A stretch of DNA of 64,000 bases. It comes from Actinomycetospora callitridis. GTDB lineage: Bacteria > Actinomycetota > Actinomycetes > Mycobacteriales > Pseudonocardiaceae. A program made the translations under genes and the position numbers. The first letter of the stretch is position 1. Each line of letters begins with the position of its first letter. The notes beneath the pieces are model-generated. The model saw only the letters and a list, made by a program, of their open reading frames with translations. It was not told the origin of the DNA and did not search any database. Positions 19,212 to 27,850 of this stretch are shown piece after piece. The DNA is taken from the NCBI RefSeq assembly GCF_028737265.1, contig NZ_JAQZAK010000001.1, positions 992,001 through 1,056,000 on the forward strand. Reading direction: 5' to 3'.

Positions 19212-21362
19212 GTGAGCATCGACCTCGATCCGACCCCCGGTGGTGTCGCCGGGTTGGAGGGTCTCGCGCCGGGGTCGGTGCTGGTGGCGGCGTTGGAGGG
19301 GGTCGATCCGACGTGCCTGGCCGGTGCGGAGTCGATCGAGTACCTGCGGGGGTGCGCGCGGGCGCGGAACCGGGCCGCGGCGCGGTTCCTGACCGCGGTG
19401 CACGAGGCCGGGCGGGCGGAGGACGGCACGACGACCCGTCGGGCGTTGGTCGACGAGTTCTCCGGTGACGAGGTGTCGACGGCGCTGGGGTGGTCGCGGT
19501 CGATGGCGGGGCGGTGTCTGGAGTTCGCCGACGATCTGCACCGTCGGCTGGTGGAGGTGGCGGCGGCGATGGGCTCGGGGGAGCTCGACGAGCCCAAGGC
19601 GCGGGTGTTCTCGGAGTGGACCCGCGACCTGGCGGACGACCACGCCCACCAGGTGTGCCGGGTGTTGTTGCCGGAGGCGCCGGGGTTGCCGGTGGGGGCG
19701 TTGATCGCGCGGTTGCAGGAGGTGGCGGGGGCGCTGGACCCGGAGTGGGCGGCGCGCCGGGAGCGGGCGGCGGAGAAGCGGCTGCGGGTGGTGGCGTCGC
19801 GGAACCCGTCGGGCACGGCGAACGTGTCGGGCTGTGATCTGCCGATGAGCAGCGGTGTGGCGATCATGGCGCGGGTGGATGCGTTGGCGTTGGCGGTGCG
19901 TCGGGGTGGTGTGACGCGGCGGATGGCGTGGCTGCGGGGGCGGGTGTTCGAGCGGCTGCTCGACGGGTTCGCGGCGGGGTTGACCGACGAGCAGCTGGTG
20001 CCGCTGCTGGTCGCCGAGCTCGGCGCCGAGGCCCCGGATGACGATGACGCTCCCGCTCCCGCGGGAGGCGCCGGTGGCCCCGAGGACGGTGGCCCCGAGG
20101 ACGGTGGCCCGGGTGATGACGGTGGCCCCGAGGACGGTGGCCCCGAGGACGGTGGCCCCAGCCCTGCGGGCTCCGGCCGTGGTGACGGCGGCGACGGCGA
20201 CCCCGGTGGTCTCGACGACAGCGGCTCCGGCAAACGTGAGCCCGCCGATGCGCCCGCCGCCGATGCGCCCGCCGCCGATGCGCTCGCTGACGGTCGTGCC
20301 GCGGATGACGACGCGGCCAGAGCCGACGACAGCCCGGGTTACGAGGGCGACGACGCCGAGGGCGGCGAGCTGATCTCGGGCGCGGACCCTCGGGCGGGTG
20401 TGGTGCGGGAAGGGATCGTGGAGGTCCGGCTGCGGCTCTCGACCGCGCTCGGGCTCGACGACATGCCGGCCCACATCCCGGGGTGGGGCACGGTGCTCGC
20501 CGGCACCGCCCGCGAGTTGCTCGAGCGTCACCGCCGCAGCGAGTGGCGGATGGTGCTCACCGACGACGACGGCCGCCTGCTGCAGGTCCTGCTCCCACGC
20601 CGCCGCCCGCGGTCGGCGGATCGACCAGCCGGCCCCCACCGGCCCGGACGCCGGCGGGGGACGGGCAGCAACGCCATTGTCGAGCTCCAGGCTCCGGCAA
20701 CGCTGCTGGCCGCCCTCGCCCCCGACGACCACGACACGTGGGCCCCGATGCTGCACGAACTGCAACACCGACTCACCGCCGACCACCCACCCGACCAGCC
20801 GCCCGGTCGTCCACCCGACCATGCCGCGACGCCGGCGCAGGCCCGGCGGCGACGTCCCGGCGCCGAGGTCGACAGGTGGGTGCGCATCCGCGATCGCCAC
20901 TGCGTGGCCCCGGGCTGCCGCCGCCCGGCCCATGCCAGCGACCTCGACCACACCCTCGACCACGCCCTCGGCGGCCCGAGCGTGTCCTGGAACTGCGGGG
21001 TCTGGTGCCGCCACCACCACCGCACCAAACACGAGGGCGGCTGGCGGGTCACCCAGCCCTCCCCGGGCCGGTTCCACATCACCACCCGCGCCGGCGCCCG
21101 CCACACCGTCGAACCTCCCCGCATCACCGACCCGCTCCCCGACCCGCTTCCCGCACCCCACCCCGGCGACGGGCCCCGCCCCCTGCCCGCCCACGAAGCC
21201 CTTGACCCCGCCGACGACGACCAGGACAACGAGGACGACGACGACCAGGCCGACGACCTCGCACCCTCGCTCCCACCGGAGACGACCGGGTCGACCGGGT
21301 CGACCGCAGACACCGCCCACCGCCGCGGCGAAGCCCTCATCGACCCGCCCCCGCCCTTCTGA
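19212..21362 (+). CDS. DUF222 / HNH endonuclease (13E12 repeat family)
   Basis: 716 residues. DUF222 spans about the first 260 residues (ECLRG-like SIEYLRGCARARNRAAARFL; ALGWSRSMAGRCLEFADDLHRRL). A low-complexity Gly/Asp/Pro/Ala linker (about 285-390) and a second DUF222-like part follow. The C-terminal HNH nuclease has RDRHCVAPGCRRPA, DLDHT and WCRHHHRTKHEGGW, with the zinc and catalytic residues intact. M. tuberculosis 13E12 genes are DNA-damage inducible, consistent with the PafBC-type promoter here. GTG 19212 fits a leaderless transcript. Role undefined; longer than most family members because of the linker. Confidence 0.9.
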   Translation: MSIDLDPTPGGVAGLEGLAPGSVLVAALEGVDPTCLAGAESIEYLRGCARARNRAAARFLTAVHEAGRAEDGTTTRRALVDEFSGDEVSTALGWSRSMAGRCLEFADDLHRRLVEVAAAMGSGELDEPKARVFSEWTRDLADDHAHQVCRVLLPEAPGLPVGALIARLQEVAGALDPEWAARRERAAEKRLRVVASRNPSGTANVSGCDLPMSSGVAIMARVDALALAVRRGGVTRRMAWLRGRVFERLLDGFAAGLTDEQLVPLLVAELGAEAPDDDDAPAPAGGAGGPEDGGPEDGGPGDDGGPEDGGPEDGGPSPAGSGRGDGGDGDPGGLDDSGSGKREPADAPAADAPAADALADGRAADDDAARADDSPGYEGDDAEGGELISGADPRAGVVREGIVEVRLRLSTALGLDDMPAHIPGWGTVLAGTARELLERHRRSEWRMVLTDDDGRLLQVLLPRRRPRSADRPAGPHRPGRRRGTGSNAIVELQAPATLLAALAPDDHDTWAPMLHELQHRLTADHPPDQPPGRPPDHAATPAQARRRRPGAEVDRWVRIRDRHCVAPGCRRPAHASDLDHTLDHALGGPSVSWNCGVWCRHHHRTKHEGGWRVTQPSPGRFHITTRAGARHTVEPPRITDPLPDPLPAPHPGDGPRPLPAHEALDPADDDQDNEDDDDQADDLAPSLPPETTGSTGSTADTAHRRGEALIDPPPPF
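20073..20160 (+). repeat. In-frame 15-bp tandem repeat inside the DUF222-HNH gene
   Basis: Unit GGTGGCCCCGAGGAC (Gly-Gly-Pro-Glu-Asp) occurs at 20073, 20088, 20121 and 20136, with one diverged 18-bp copy at 20103. A second 15-bp repeat (Ala-Pro-Ala-Ala-Asp codons) lies at about 20240-20284. Both keep the frame and lengthen a disordered linker. Confidence 0.85.
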
Positions 21363-21407
21363 GGTGGGCCGCACGGCAACGGCACCGGCGAGCGAGCACT
21401 CGGGACC

Positions 21408-22019
21408 TCAGGTCGTGGAAGCGATCAGGCTCTCGAGCTCCTCGATGGCCTGGGCGTTGTCCCGGTAGAGCACCGCCCGCATCCCGACCGCGCTTGCGCC
21501 GTCCACCGCGGCCTCCACGTCGTCGAGGAACGCGGCCTCGCCGGGACTGACCCCCAGCCGTTCGCAGGTGATCTCGTAGGCCCGAGGGTCGGGCTTCGCC
21601 ACCCCGACCTCGTGGGAGTAGACGAGGACGTCGACCAGGTCGCCGAACCCGTAGGCGGCGTGCTCGCGTTCTCGTGCCCCCACGAAGCTGTTGCTCAGGA
21701 TGCCGGTCCGGTGGGCGGGTCGCAGCCGCCGCGCCCAGGCGATGAGCTCGGTGTTCGCGGTCCCGAGGTACTGCTCCCACACGATCGCCATCATCTCGTC
21801 GGCCTTCTCGCGGCCGACCTCGAGCCGCTCGCGCACCGCCCCGAGCACCTCGGCCTCGGTCACCTCACCGAGGCTGCCGGCGGCGAACACGTCGCCGAGG
21901 CACTGGAAGACCGTTCCGGTCGCCAGGCCGAGGTCGTTCTCCCACCGCGCGTCGAAATCCATGGCGGGGGTGATCTCGAGGACCCCACCGATGTCGAACA
22001 CGACCGCTCGGATGGTCAT
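21408..22019 (-). CDS. HAD-superfamily hydrolase (subclass IA)
   Basis: 203 residues. Motif I is VVFDIGGVLE; the second Asp of the usual DxD is replaced by Gly (DIGGV), as in the YihX/epoxide-hydrolase-like HAD group. Motif II is GILSNS, the motif III Lys lies in VGVAKPDPRAYE, and motif IV is FLDDVEAAV. Probably a small-molecule phosphatase; substrate unknown. On the minus strand TAGCGT (22028-22033) ends 8 nt before the ATG, so probably leaderless. Confidence 0.86.
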   Translation of the reverse strand: MTIRAVVFDIGGVLEITPAMDFDARWENDLGLATGTVFQCLGDVFAAGSLGEVTEAEVLGAVRERLEVGREKADEMMAIVWEQYLGTANTELIAWARRLRPAHRTGILSNSFVGAREREHAAYGFGDLVDVLVYSHEVGVAKPDPRAYEITCERLGVSPGEAAFLDDVEAAVDGASAVGMRAVLYRDNAQAIEELESLIASTT

Positions 22020-22061
22020 GCGCCCGCACGCTAGGACACGGTCGTCGTCGACCGCCGCAGG

Positions 22062-23219
22062 TCACGGCCGCAGCAGCTGCCGCACGCGCGCGGTCTCACG
22101 GGTGAGGTGGTCGCGCTCCGGCACGCTGGTCGCGGTCCGGGAGGCCTCGGCGTAGAGCTCCGCGGCGCGTGCGAGGTCGCCGGCGCGCTCGTGGAGATGC
22201 GCGGCCACCGCCGCGTGGCGGGGCAGGTCGGGATCGAGGTCGGCCAGCGCCGCGAGGCCGGCCTGCGCGCCGTCGGCCTCGCCGACCGCCACCGCGCGGT
22301 TGAGCCGCACCACCGGGCTGTCGGTGAGCGCCAGCAGCTCGTCGTACCACTCCACGATCTGCACCCAGTCCGTCTCCGCGGTGCTCGGGGCGTCCGCGTG
22401 CAGCGCCGCGATGGCCGCCTGGGCCTGGTAGTCGCCGAGGCGGTCGCGGGCCAGCGCAGCCTGCAGGACGGCCACGCCCTCGGCGATCATGCCGGTGTCC
22501 CAGCGCGACCGGTCCTGCTCGGCGAGGGGGATCAGGCGTCCGCCCGCTCCGGTGCGCGTGGCGCGGCGCGCGTGGTGCAGCAGCATGAGCGCGAGCAACC
22601 CCGCGACCTCCGGGTCGTCGGTGAGCGCGGCGAGCTGGCGGGCGATGCGGATCGCCTCGTCCGCCAGGTCGGTGTGCTCGGTGCTGTCGGCGCCGTAGCC
22701 CTCGTTGAACACGAGGTAGAGCACCCGGAGGACGGTGCCGAGGTCGCCGGGCTGGTCGAGCGGCAGACCCTCGATCCGCTTCTTCGCCCGGCTGATCCGC
22801 TGCGCCATGGTCGCCTCGGGGACCAGGTAGGCGGTCGCGATCTGCCGCGTCGTCAGGCCGCCGACCGCGCGCAGCGTCAGCGCGACGGCCGACGCCGCCG
22901 GCAGCGTCGGGTGGGCGCACAGGAAGTAGAGGCGCAGCGTGTCGTCGGCGCCGGTCACCGGGCCGGCGGGCGGCTCGAGGTCGACCGCGAGCTCCCGGCC
23001 CTGGCGCGACGACTCCGACCGGACCGCGTCGAGGAACTTGCGCCAGGCCGCCGCCACGAGCCACGCCTTCGGGTCACGCGGCGGGTCGTCGGGCCAGGTC
23101 TCGAGCGCCCGGATCAGGGCCTCCTGCACGGCGTCCTCGGCCGACGCGAAGTCCGCTCCGCGCCGGACGAGGACGCCGATCACCGCGGGGACGAGCTCCC
23201 GCAGCCCGTCCGTGATCAC
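22062..23219 (-). CDS. ECF sigma factor, ECF42 group, with C-terminal TPR-like domain
   Basis: 385 residues. Sigma region 2 (SAEDAVQEALIRALETWPDDP-type) and region 4 (TRQIATAYLVPEATMAQRISRAKKRI) are followed by a long C-terminal extension of about 200 helical residues (DUF6596-like; FNEGYGADSTEHTDLADEAIRI). This domain is required for activity in characterised ECF42 proteins. No anti-sigma factor is visible. GTG 23219 overlaps the stop of the DGPF gene (GTGA), so the two are coupled. The pairing with a DGPF protein is the defining ECF42 context. Confidence 0.92.
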   Translation of the reverse strand: MITDGLRELVPAVIGVLVRRGADFASAEDAVQEALIRALETWPDDPPRDPKAWLVAAAWRKFLDAVRSESSRQGRELAVDLEPPAGPVTGADDTLRLYFLCAHPTLPAASAVALTLRAVGGLTTRQIATAYLVPEATMAQRISRAKKRIEGLPLDQPGDLGTVLRVLYLVFNEGYGADSTEHTDLADEAIRIARQLAALTDDPEVAGLLALMLLHHARRATRTGAGGRLIPLAEQDRSRWDTGMIAEGVAVLQAALARDRLGDYQAQAAIAALHADAPSTAETDWVQIVEWYDELLALTDSPVVRLNRAVAVGEADGAQAGLAALADLDPDLPRHAAVAAHLHERAGDLARAAELYAEASRTATSVPERDHLTRETARVRQLLRP

Positions 23220-23623
23220 TCGGTGTTCCCCGGCACGCCGGTGAGGAAGGGCCGGACCTCGAGCCACTCGTGGATCGGCCTGCCACCGGCGCCGGGCGCG
23301 GCGGACAGCTCGCCTGCGAGCTCGAGCGCGCGGTCCCAGGACTCCACGTCGATGATCATCCAGCCGGCGATGAGGTCCTTGGTCTCCGCGAACGGGCCGT
23401 CGGTGACCGGCGGGCGCCCCTCGCCGTCGTGGCGGACGAACGCGCCCTCGGCCGACAGGGCCTGGCTGTCGACGAACTCGCCGGTCTCCACCAGGCGCTT
23501 CGCGAAGTCGCTCATGTACGTCATGTGGGCGTCGACCTCCTCGGGCGTCCACTGGTCCATGGGCGGGGAGTCCACGGCCGGGGTCGGACCGCCGCGGTAG
23601 TGCTTCAGCATCAGGTACTTCAC
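23216..23623 (-). CDS. DGPF/YCII-domain protein, partner of the ECF42 sigma factor
   Basis: 135 residues. YCII-related fold (KYLMLKHYRGG at the start) with the family signature TDGPFAETKDLIAGW and GGRPIHEWLEVRPF near the end. The DGPF box gives the family its name, and such genes are targets of the adjacent ECF42 sigma factor. GTG 23623 has AAGGAG 7 nt upstream. A promoter-like TGTCGA-N17-CGTC lies upstream, consistent with autoregulation. Biochemical role unknown. Confidence 0.9.
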   Translation of the reverse strand: MKYLMLKHYRGGPTPAVDSPPMDQWTPEEVDAHMTYMSDFAKRLVETGEFVDSQALSAEGAFVRHDGEGRPPVTDGPFAETKDLIAGWMIIDVESWDRALELAGELSAAPGAGGRPIHEWLEVRPFLTGVPGNTE

Positions 23624-23673
23624 GGTCGTTCTCCTTCGTCGTGGCGACCCTCCTCGGCCGCTCGTACCCCTGG

Positions 23674-23700
23674 GACGGAGCCGCCGCCCGGTTCTCGACA
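23674..23700 (-). promoter_or_regulatory. Candidate ECF42 target promoter before the DGPF gene
   Basis: On the minus strand TGTCGA (23700-23695) is separated by 17 nt from CGTC (23677-23674). This agrees with the reported ECF42 motif as I recall it (TGTCGA at -35, CGA/TC-like at -10). It predicts a leader of about 45 nt. Confidence 0.5.
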
Positions 23701-23726
23701 CAGGATCGCCGCATTCTCGGGGAGCA

Positions 23727-23749
23727 CTGTCGGGGGTCGGTGGTGCCAT
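23727..23749 (+). promoter_or_regulatory. PafBC-like DNA-damage promoter before a hypothetical gene
   Basis: CTGTCGGGG (23727-23735), an 8-nt spacer and TGCCAT (23744-23749) keep the same layout as the elements at 19182 and 39152. The -10 deviates at position 2 (G for A). The ATG lies 7 nt after the -10. Confidence 0.5.
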
Positions 23750-23755
23750 GTCCCC

Positions 23756-24460
23756 ATGAGGTGGGACGCGCAGGTGAGCGGCTGGCTGGACGACGTGCTC
23801 GCGGCGATCCGCGACGCCGGGCTGGCCGAGCTCGTCGAGGCCACGGTGGCCGACGTGTGGGAGCGCAACGTCGACCGGTACGACCCCGTGGTCGCGGGCG
23901 ACACCGCCACCTCGCTCGGCATCACGGCGTCGGAGAACATTCGCACGCTGCTCCTGCGGGTCGACCACGAGCGGTGGGCGGCGCGCGGGGTGGTGGTCAC
24001 CTCGGTGCAGCAGGCCCTCGTCCTGCGGATCGGCGTGCGCCGGATGCTGCTGATGAAGGTCGCCGACCGCCGCCTGCACCCCGTGGAGGACGACGACGAG
24101 CACGACTGGCGGTCGGGCATCCGGTGGGACGCCGCCAGCGACGTCCGCAGGCTGGCCGCGGAGGACAACGCGCGGCGCTACGAGCCGTGCGTCGAGGACC
24201 AGTCGGGCCAGACGTGGTGGCCCGGCCTCGTCCCGGGCGCCGCGGACGACCCCGACGGCCTGCGCCACCTGGTGCTGGTCTGGGCGGGCGACCCCGTGGG
24301 CGGCACGACGGCGGGCTGGCTCGGCGTGCCCTACGCGGGTCCGCCCGGCACGCCGCCGTGGCTCGCGATCACGCCGGTCTGGCACCACGGGCCCGGGGAC
24401 GTCCCGCGCCCGCGCGAGCCGATCGTCGCGGTCCCACGGGCGCGGACCGGCCGTGCCTGA
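23756..24460 (+). CDS. Hypothetical protein, possibly DNA-damage inducible
   Basis: 234 residues, no family recognised. Soluble, no signal or membrane segment. Notable elements are the SLGITASENIRTLLLR and RIGVRRMLLMKVADRRLHP segments, then a Trp-rich second half (WWPGLVPG; VLVWAGDPVGGTTAGWLG; WLAITPVWHH). ATG 23756 has no Shine-Dalgarno sequence but lies 7 nt from a -10 element, suggesting a leaderless mRNA. The PafBC-like promoter suggests induction by DNA damage; what the protein does is unknown. Confidence 0.75.
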   Translation: MRWDAQVSGWLDDVLAAIRDAGLAELVEATVADVWERNVDRYDPVVAGDTATSLGITASENIRTLLLRVDHERWAARGVVVTSVQQALVLRIGVRRMLLMKVADRRLHPVEDDDEHDWRSGIRWDAASDVRRLAAEDNARRYEPCVEDQSGQTWWPGLVPGAADDPDGLRHLVLVWAGDPVGGTTAGWLGVPYAGPPGTPPWLAITPVWHHGPGDVPRPREPIVAVPRARTGRA

Positions 24461-24475
24461 CGCCGGATCGTGGGC

Positions 24476-25744
24476 TCAGCTCGCCGCGAGCGGAGTGCGC
24501 AGGTCGGCGGCGGGGAAGGGTGGCAGCTCGTCGGCGCGCAGGGACGCCCGGCCCGCACCGCGCCAGGCGCGGGCGACGAGGTCGGCGTCCTCCTCGGTGA
24601 CGAGGTTGCCCATGACGCGCAGGGCCACCGTCATCAACATCCGCGAGCGCATGCCCACCGGCCCCGCGAGGGGCAGCAGGCGCGGCACCGTCAGCAGACC
24701 GGCGAGGCGCCGGGCGATCGAGAACGCCGAGCCGTACTGGCGGCGCAGCGTCGCCGGCCAGGCGAGCGAGAGGTCGTCGTCGTCCCCGAGCAGGCCCGCG
24801 ATGGTCCGCCCGCTCTCCAGGCCGTAGTCGATGCCCTCGCCGTTGAGCGGGTTCACCAGCCCGGCGGCGTCGCCCACGAGCGCCCAGTTGGGGCCGGAGA
24901 CGCCGGACACGGCGCCGCCCATCGGCAGCAGCGCCGACGCGACGTCGCGCACCTCGCCCTCGAGCTGCCAGTCCTCGCGGCGCTGCTCGGCGTAGTGCGC
25001 GATCAGCGAGCGCAGCCGCACGTTGGCGGGGCGGGCCTCCGTGGCGAGGGTTCCGACGCCGATGTTCACGTGCCCGTCGTGCAGCGGGAACACCCAGCCG
25101 TAGCCGGAGAGCACCTCGTCGTCGGTGCCGCGCAGCTCCAGGTGCGACGAGATCCACTCGTCGTCGTGGCGGCCGGAGCGGACGTAGGCGCGGGCGGCGA
25201 CGCCGTAGGCCGTGTCGCGGTGCCACACCCGACCGAGCACCCGCCCCAGGGTCGAGCGCGCGCCGTCGGCGACCACGAGGCGGCGGCACGCGATGGTCCG
25301 CGGGCCGTCGTCGGTGTCGAACACCACGCCGGACACCCGGTCGCCGTCGCGCTCGACGTCCACCGCGCGGGCGCCCTCCACCGGCTGCGCGCCCCGCTCC
25401 AGGGCCACGGTCCGGATGCGGGCGTCGAGCTCGGTGCGCGCCACCGCGCCGCCGTGCGCCGGCAGCGAGCCGCCGGGCCACGGCAGGGCCAACAGCTGCC
25501 CGAACCCGGCGGCGCGCAGGCCGCGGTTCTGGCCCCGCCCGCGCACCCAGTCGCCCAGGCCCAGGTGCTCCAGCTCGGCGATGGCCCGCGGGGTCAGGCC
25601 GTCGCCGCACGCCTTGTCGCGCGGGAAGACCGCGGCGTCGGCGAGGACGACGTCGTGGCCGGCGTCGGCCGCCCAGGCCGCGGCGGCCGAGCCGGCGGGG
25701 CCGGCGCCCACGACGAGGACGTCGGTACGCGTCGGGGTGCTCAC
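24476..25744 (-). CDS. FAD-dependent oxidoreductase, geranylgeranyl-reductase family
   Basis: 422 residues. The dinucleotide-binding motif VVGAGPAGSAAAAWA is at the N terminus, followed by the family signature FPRDKACGDGLTPRAI. The second FAD segment is ALVGDAAGLVNPLNGEGIDYGLESG. The family includes geranylgeranyl reductases and MenJ, which reduces one isoprene unit of menaquinone. That is the most likely actinobacterial role, but no men gene is nearby. GTG 25744 is preferred over upstream starts because homologous sequence begins with TDVLVVGAG. Monocistronic, divergent from truB. Confidence 0.87.
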   Translation of the reverse strand: MSTPTRTDVLVVGAGPAGSAAAAWAADAGHDVVLADAAVFPRDKACGDGLTPRAIAELEHLGLGDWVRGRGQNRGLRAAGFGQLLALPWPGGSLPAHGGAVARTELDARIRTVALERGAQPVEGARAVDVERDGDRVSGVVFDTDDGPRTIACRRLVVADGARSTLGRVLGRVWHRDTAYGVAARAYVRSGRHDDEWISSHLELRGTDDEVLSGYGWVFPLHDGHVNIGVGTLATEARPANVRLRSLIAHYAEQRREDWQLEGEVRDVASALLPMGGAVSGVSGPNWALVGDAAGLVNPLNGEGIDYGLESGRTIAGLLGDDDDLSLAWPATLRRQYGSAFSIARRLAGLLTVPRLLPLAGPVGMRSRMLMTVALRVMGNLVTEEDADLVARAWRGAGRASLRADELPPFPAADLRTPLAAS

Positions 25745-25809
25745 GGCTCCAGGATGCCTGCTGATCCCGCGGTCGGCCGGATCCGTGAGGGCGGGCATAG
25801 TGACCCGCC

Positions 25810-26766
25810 GTGCCGGGACGTGGTGGGGGACGTGGTGGGGGAGCACCCCGGGAACGCCGTGAGCCCCCGCCGCCGGGGCTGCTCGTGGTGGACAAGCCGG
25901 CGGGCTGGACGTCCCACGACGTCGTGGGGCGGGCGCGGCGCCTCATGGGCACGCGCAAGGTCGGGCACGCGGGCACGCTCGACCCGATGGCCACCGGCGT
26001 CCTGGTGCTGGGCGTCGAGAGGGCCACCAAGCTCCTCGGGCACCTGGCGCTGGACACCAAGACCTACCTCGCGACGATCCGGCTCGGCCTGGCCACCGAC
26101 ACCGACGACGCGGAGGGCGAGCCGATCGGCGACGCGGTCGACGCCGCCGGGGTCGGCGACGACGCGGTGGCCGAGGGCGTGGCGGCCCTGACGGGCGAGA
26201 TCCAGCAGGTGCCGAGCAGCGTGTCGGCGATCAAGGTCGACGGCCGCCGGGCCTACGAGCGCGCCCGGGCCGGCGAGGAGGTCCGGCTCGACGCCCGACC
26301 GGTGACGGTCGGACGCTTCGACGTGCTCGCGGCACGCACGGAGGGCCCGTTCCGCGACCTCGACGTGCTCGTCGACTGCTCGTCGGGCACCTACGTCCGC
26401 GCCCTGGCCCGCGACCTCGGCGCCGGGCTCGGCGTCGGCGGGCACCTCACGGCGCTGCGGCGCACGCGGGTCGGCCCGTTCACCCTCGCCCACGCCCGCA
26501 CCCTCGAGACCCTGGCCGGCGAGGAGGAGCAGCAGGGGCGTGCGGCGCTGTCGCTGGACCTCGACGCCGCCGTCGCCACGGCCTTCCCGCGCCGCGACGC
26601 GGACGCCGACGAGGCCGCGGGCCTGGCGCACGGCCGCCCGCTCGCGGCCGCGGGCCGGCCCGGGACGGTGGGGGTCTTCGGGCCCGACGGGCACGTCGTC
26701 GGGCTCGTCGCCGACGACCGCGGCTCCGCCCGCCCCGTCCTGGTGCTCGCGCCGGCCGGGACGTGA
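25810..26766 (+). CDS. truB: tRNA pseudouridine-55 synthase TruB
   Basis: 318 residues. TruB makes pseudouridine 55 in the T-loop of tRNAs. The catalytic motif GHAGTLDPMATGVL holds the nucleophilic Asp. KPAGWTSHDVV, VPSSVSAIKVDGRRAYERAR and SSGTYVRALARDLG are family motifs, and a short actinobacterial C-terminal domain closes the protein. GTG 25810 lies 8 nt after CATAGT, so probably leaderless. Followed by ribF, the conserved order. Confidence 0.97.
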   Translation: MPGRGGGRGGGAPRERREPPPPGLLVVDKPAGWTSHDVVGRARRLMGTRKVGHAGTLDPMATGVLVLGVERATKLLGHLALDTKTYLATIRLGLATDTDDAEGEPIGDAVDAAGVGDDAVAEGVAALTGEIQQVPSSVSAIKVDGRRAYERARAGEEVRLDARPVTVGRFDVLAARTEGPFRDLDVLVDCSSGTYVRALARDLGAGLGVGGHLTALRRTRVGPFTLAHARTLETLAGEEEQQGRAALSLDLDAAVATAFPRRDADADEAAGLAHGRPLAAAGRPGTVGVFGPDGHVVGLVADDRGSARPVLVLAPAGT

Positions 26767-26823
26767 TCACCGACGCGCGACCGACACGGCGCCGGGGCGG
26801 GCCCCGCCCGTAGGCTCGCCGCC

Positions 26824-27771
26824 GTGCAACGCTGGCGGGGACTCGACGGTGTGCCGTCGGGCTGGGGTCGATGCGTGGTGACGATCGGCGTCTTCGACGG
26901 GGTCCACCGTGGCCACCAGCAGCTCATCGCCCGCGCGGTCGCCCACGGCCGCGAGCTGGGCCTGCCGACCGTGCTGATCACGTTCGACCCGCACCCCGCC
27001 TCGGTGCTGCGCCCCGGCACCCACCCGGCCCGGCTGACGTCGCTCGCCCGGCGCGCGGAGCTGGTCGCCGAGCTCGGGATCGACGCCTTCTGGGTGCTGC
27101 CGTTCACGCCCGACCTCGCCCGCGTGGCGCCGGACGAGTTCGTGCACGAGCTGCTCGTCGACCGGCTGCACGCGGCGATGGTGGTCGTCGGCCGCAACTT
27201 CACCTACGGCTACCGCGCCGCCGGGGACGTCACCGAGCTCGAGCGCCTGGGTCAGCGGTTCGGCTTCGCCGCCGAGGGCGTCGACCTCGTCGCCGATCCC
27301 TCGGTCGCGCTGACCGGGTCGCCGGTGACCTTCTCGTCGACCTACGTGCGCGCCTGCATCAGCGCCGGCGACGTCCGGGCCGCCGCCGAGGCGCTCGGCC
27401 GGCCGCACCGCCTCGAGGGCGTCGTCGTGCGCGGTGACCAGCGGGGCCGCGAGCTCGGCTACCCGACCGCGAACGTCGACTGCGGCGAGCACGCCGCGAT
27501 CCCGGCGGACGGGGTGTACGCGTGCTGGTTCCACCACCGCGGGCAGAAGCGCGCGGCAGCGACGTCGGTGGGCACCAACCCGACGTTCTCGGGACGTGAG
27601 CGCACTGTCGAGGCGTTCGTGCTCGACACCGACGAGGACCTCTACGGCGCCCGCGTCGCGGTCGACTTCGTCGAGCGCATCCGGGGGATGGACCGCTTCG
27701 ACTCGATCGACGAGCTCATCGCCACGATGGACAGCGACGTGGTGCGCACCCGCGAGGTCCTGGGCGTCTGA
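26824..27771 (+). CDS. ribF: Bifunctional riboflavin kinase / FMN adenylyltransferase
   Basis: 315 residues; converts riboflavin to FMN and FAD. The N-terminal adenylyltransferase half has VTIGVFDGVHRGHQQLIARA and VVGRNFTYGYRAAGD. The C-terminal kinase half has GDQRGRELGYPTANV and GTNPTFSGRERTVEAFVLD. GTG 26824 lies 7 nt after TAGGCT, suggesting a leaderless transcript separate from truB. Confidence 0.97.
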   Translation: MQRWRGLDGVPSGWGRCVVTIGVFDGVHRGHQQLIARAVAHGRELGLPTVLITFDPHPASVLRPGTHPARLTSLARRAELVAELGIDAFWVLPFTPDLARVAPDEFVHELLVDRLHAAMVVVGRNFTYGYRAAGDVTELERLGQRFGFAAEGVDLVADPSVALTGSPVTFSSTYVRACISAGDVRAAAEALGRPHRLEGVVVRGDQRGRELGYPTANVDCGEHAAIPADGVYACWFHHRGQKRAAATSVGTNPTFSGRERTVEAFVLDTDEDLYGARVAVDFVERIRGMDRFDSIDELIATMDSDVVRTREVLGV

Positions 27772-27850
27772 GCCGGTTTCCCCGAACGGCACCCACCGCC
27801 GCGGCCCGGCTGTCACGATCGCCGCGCGGGGAGAGCCGGAGGGTGGCGGG

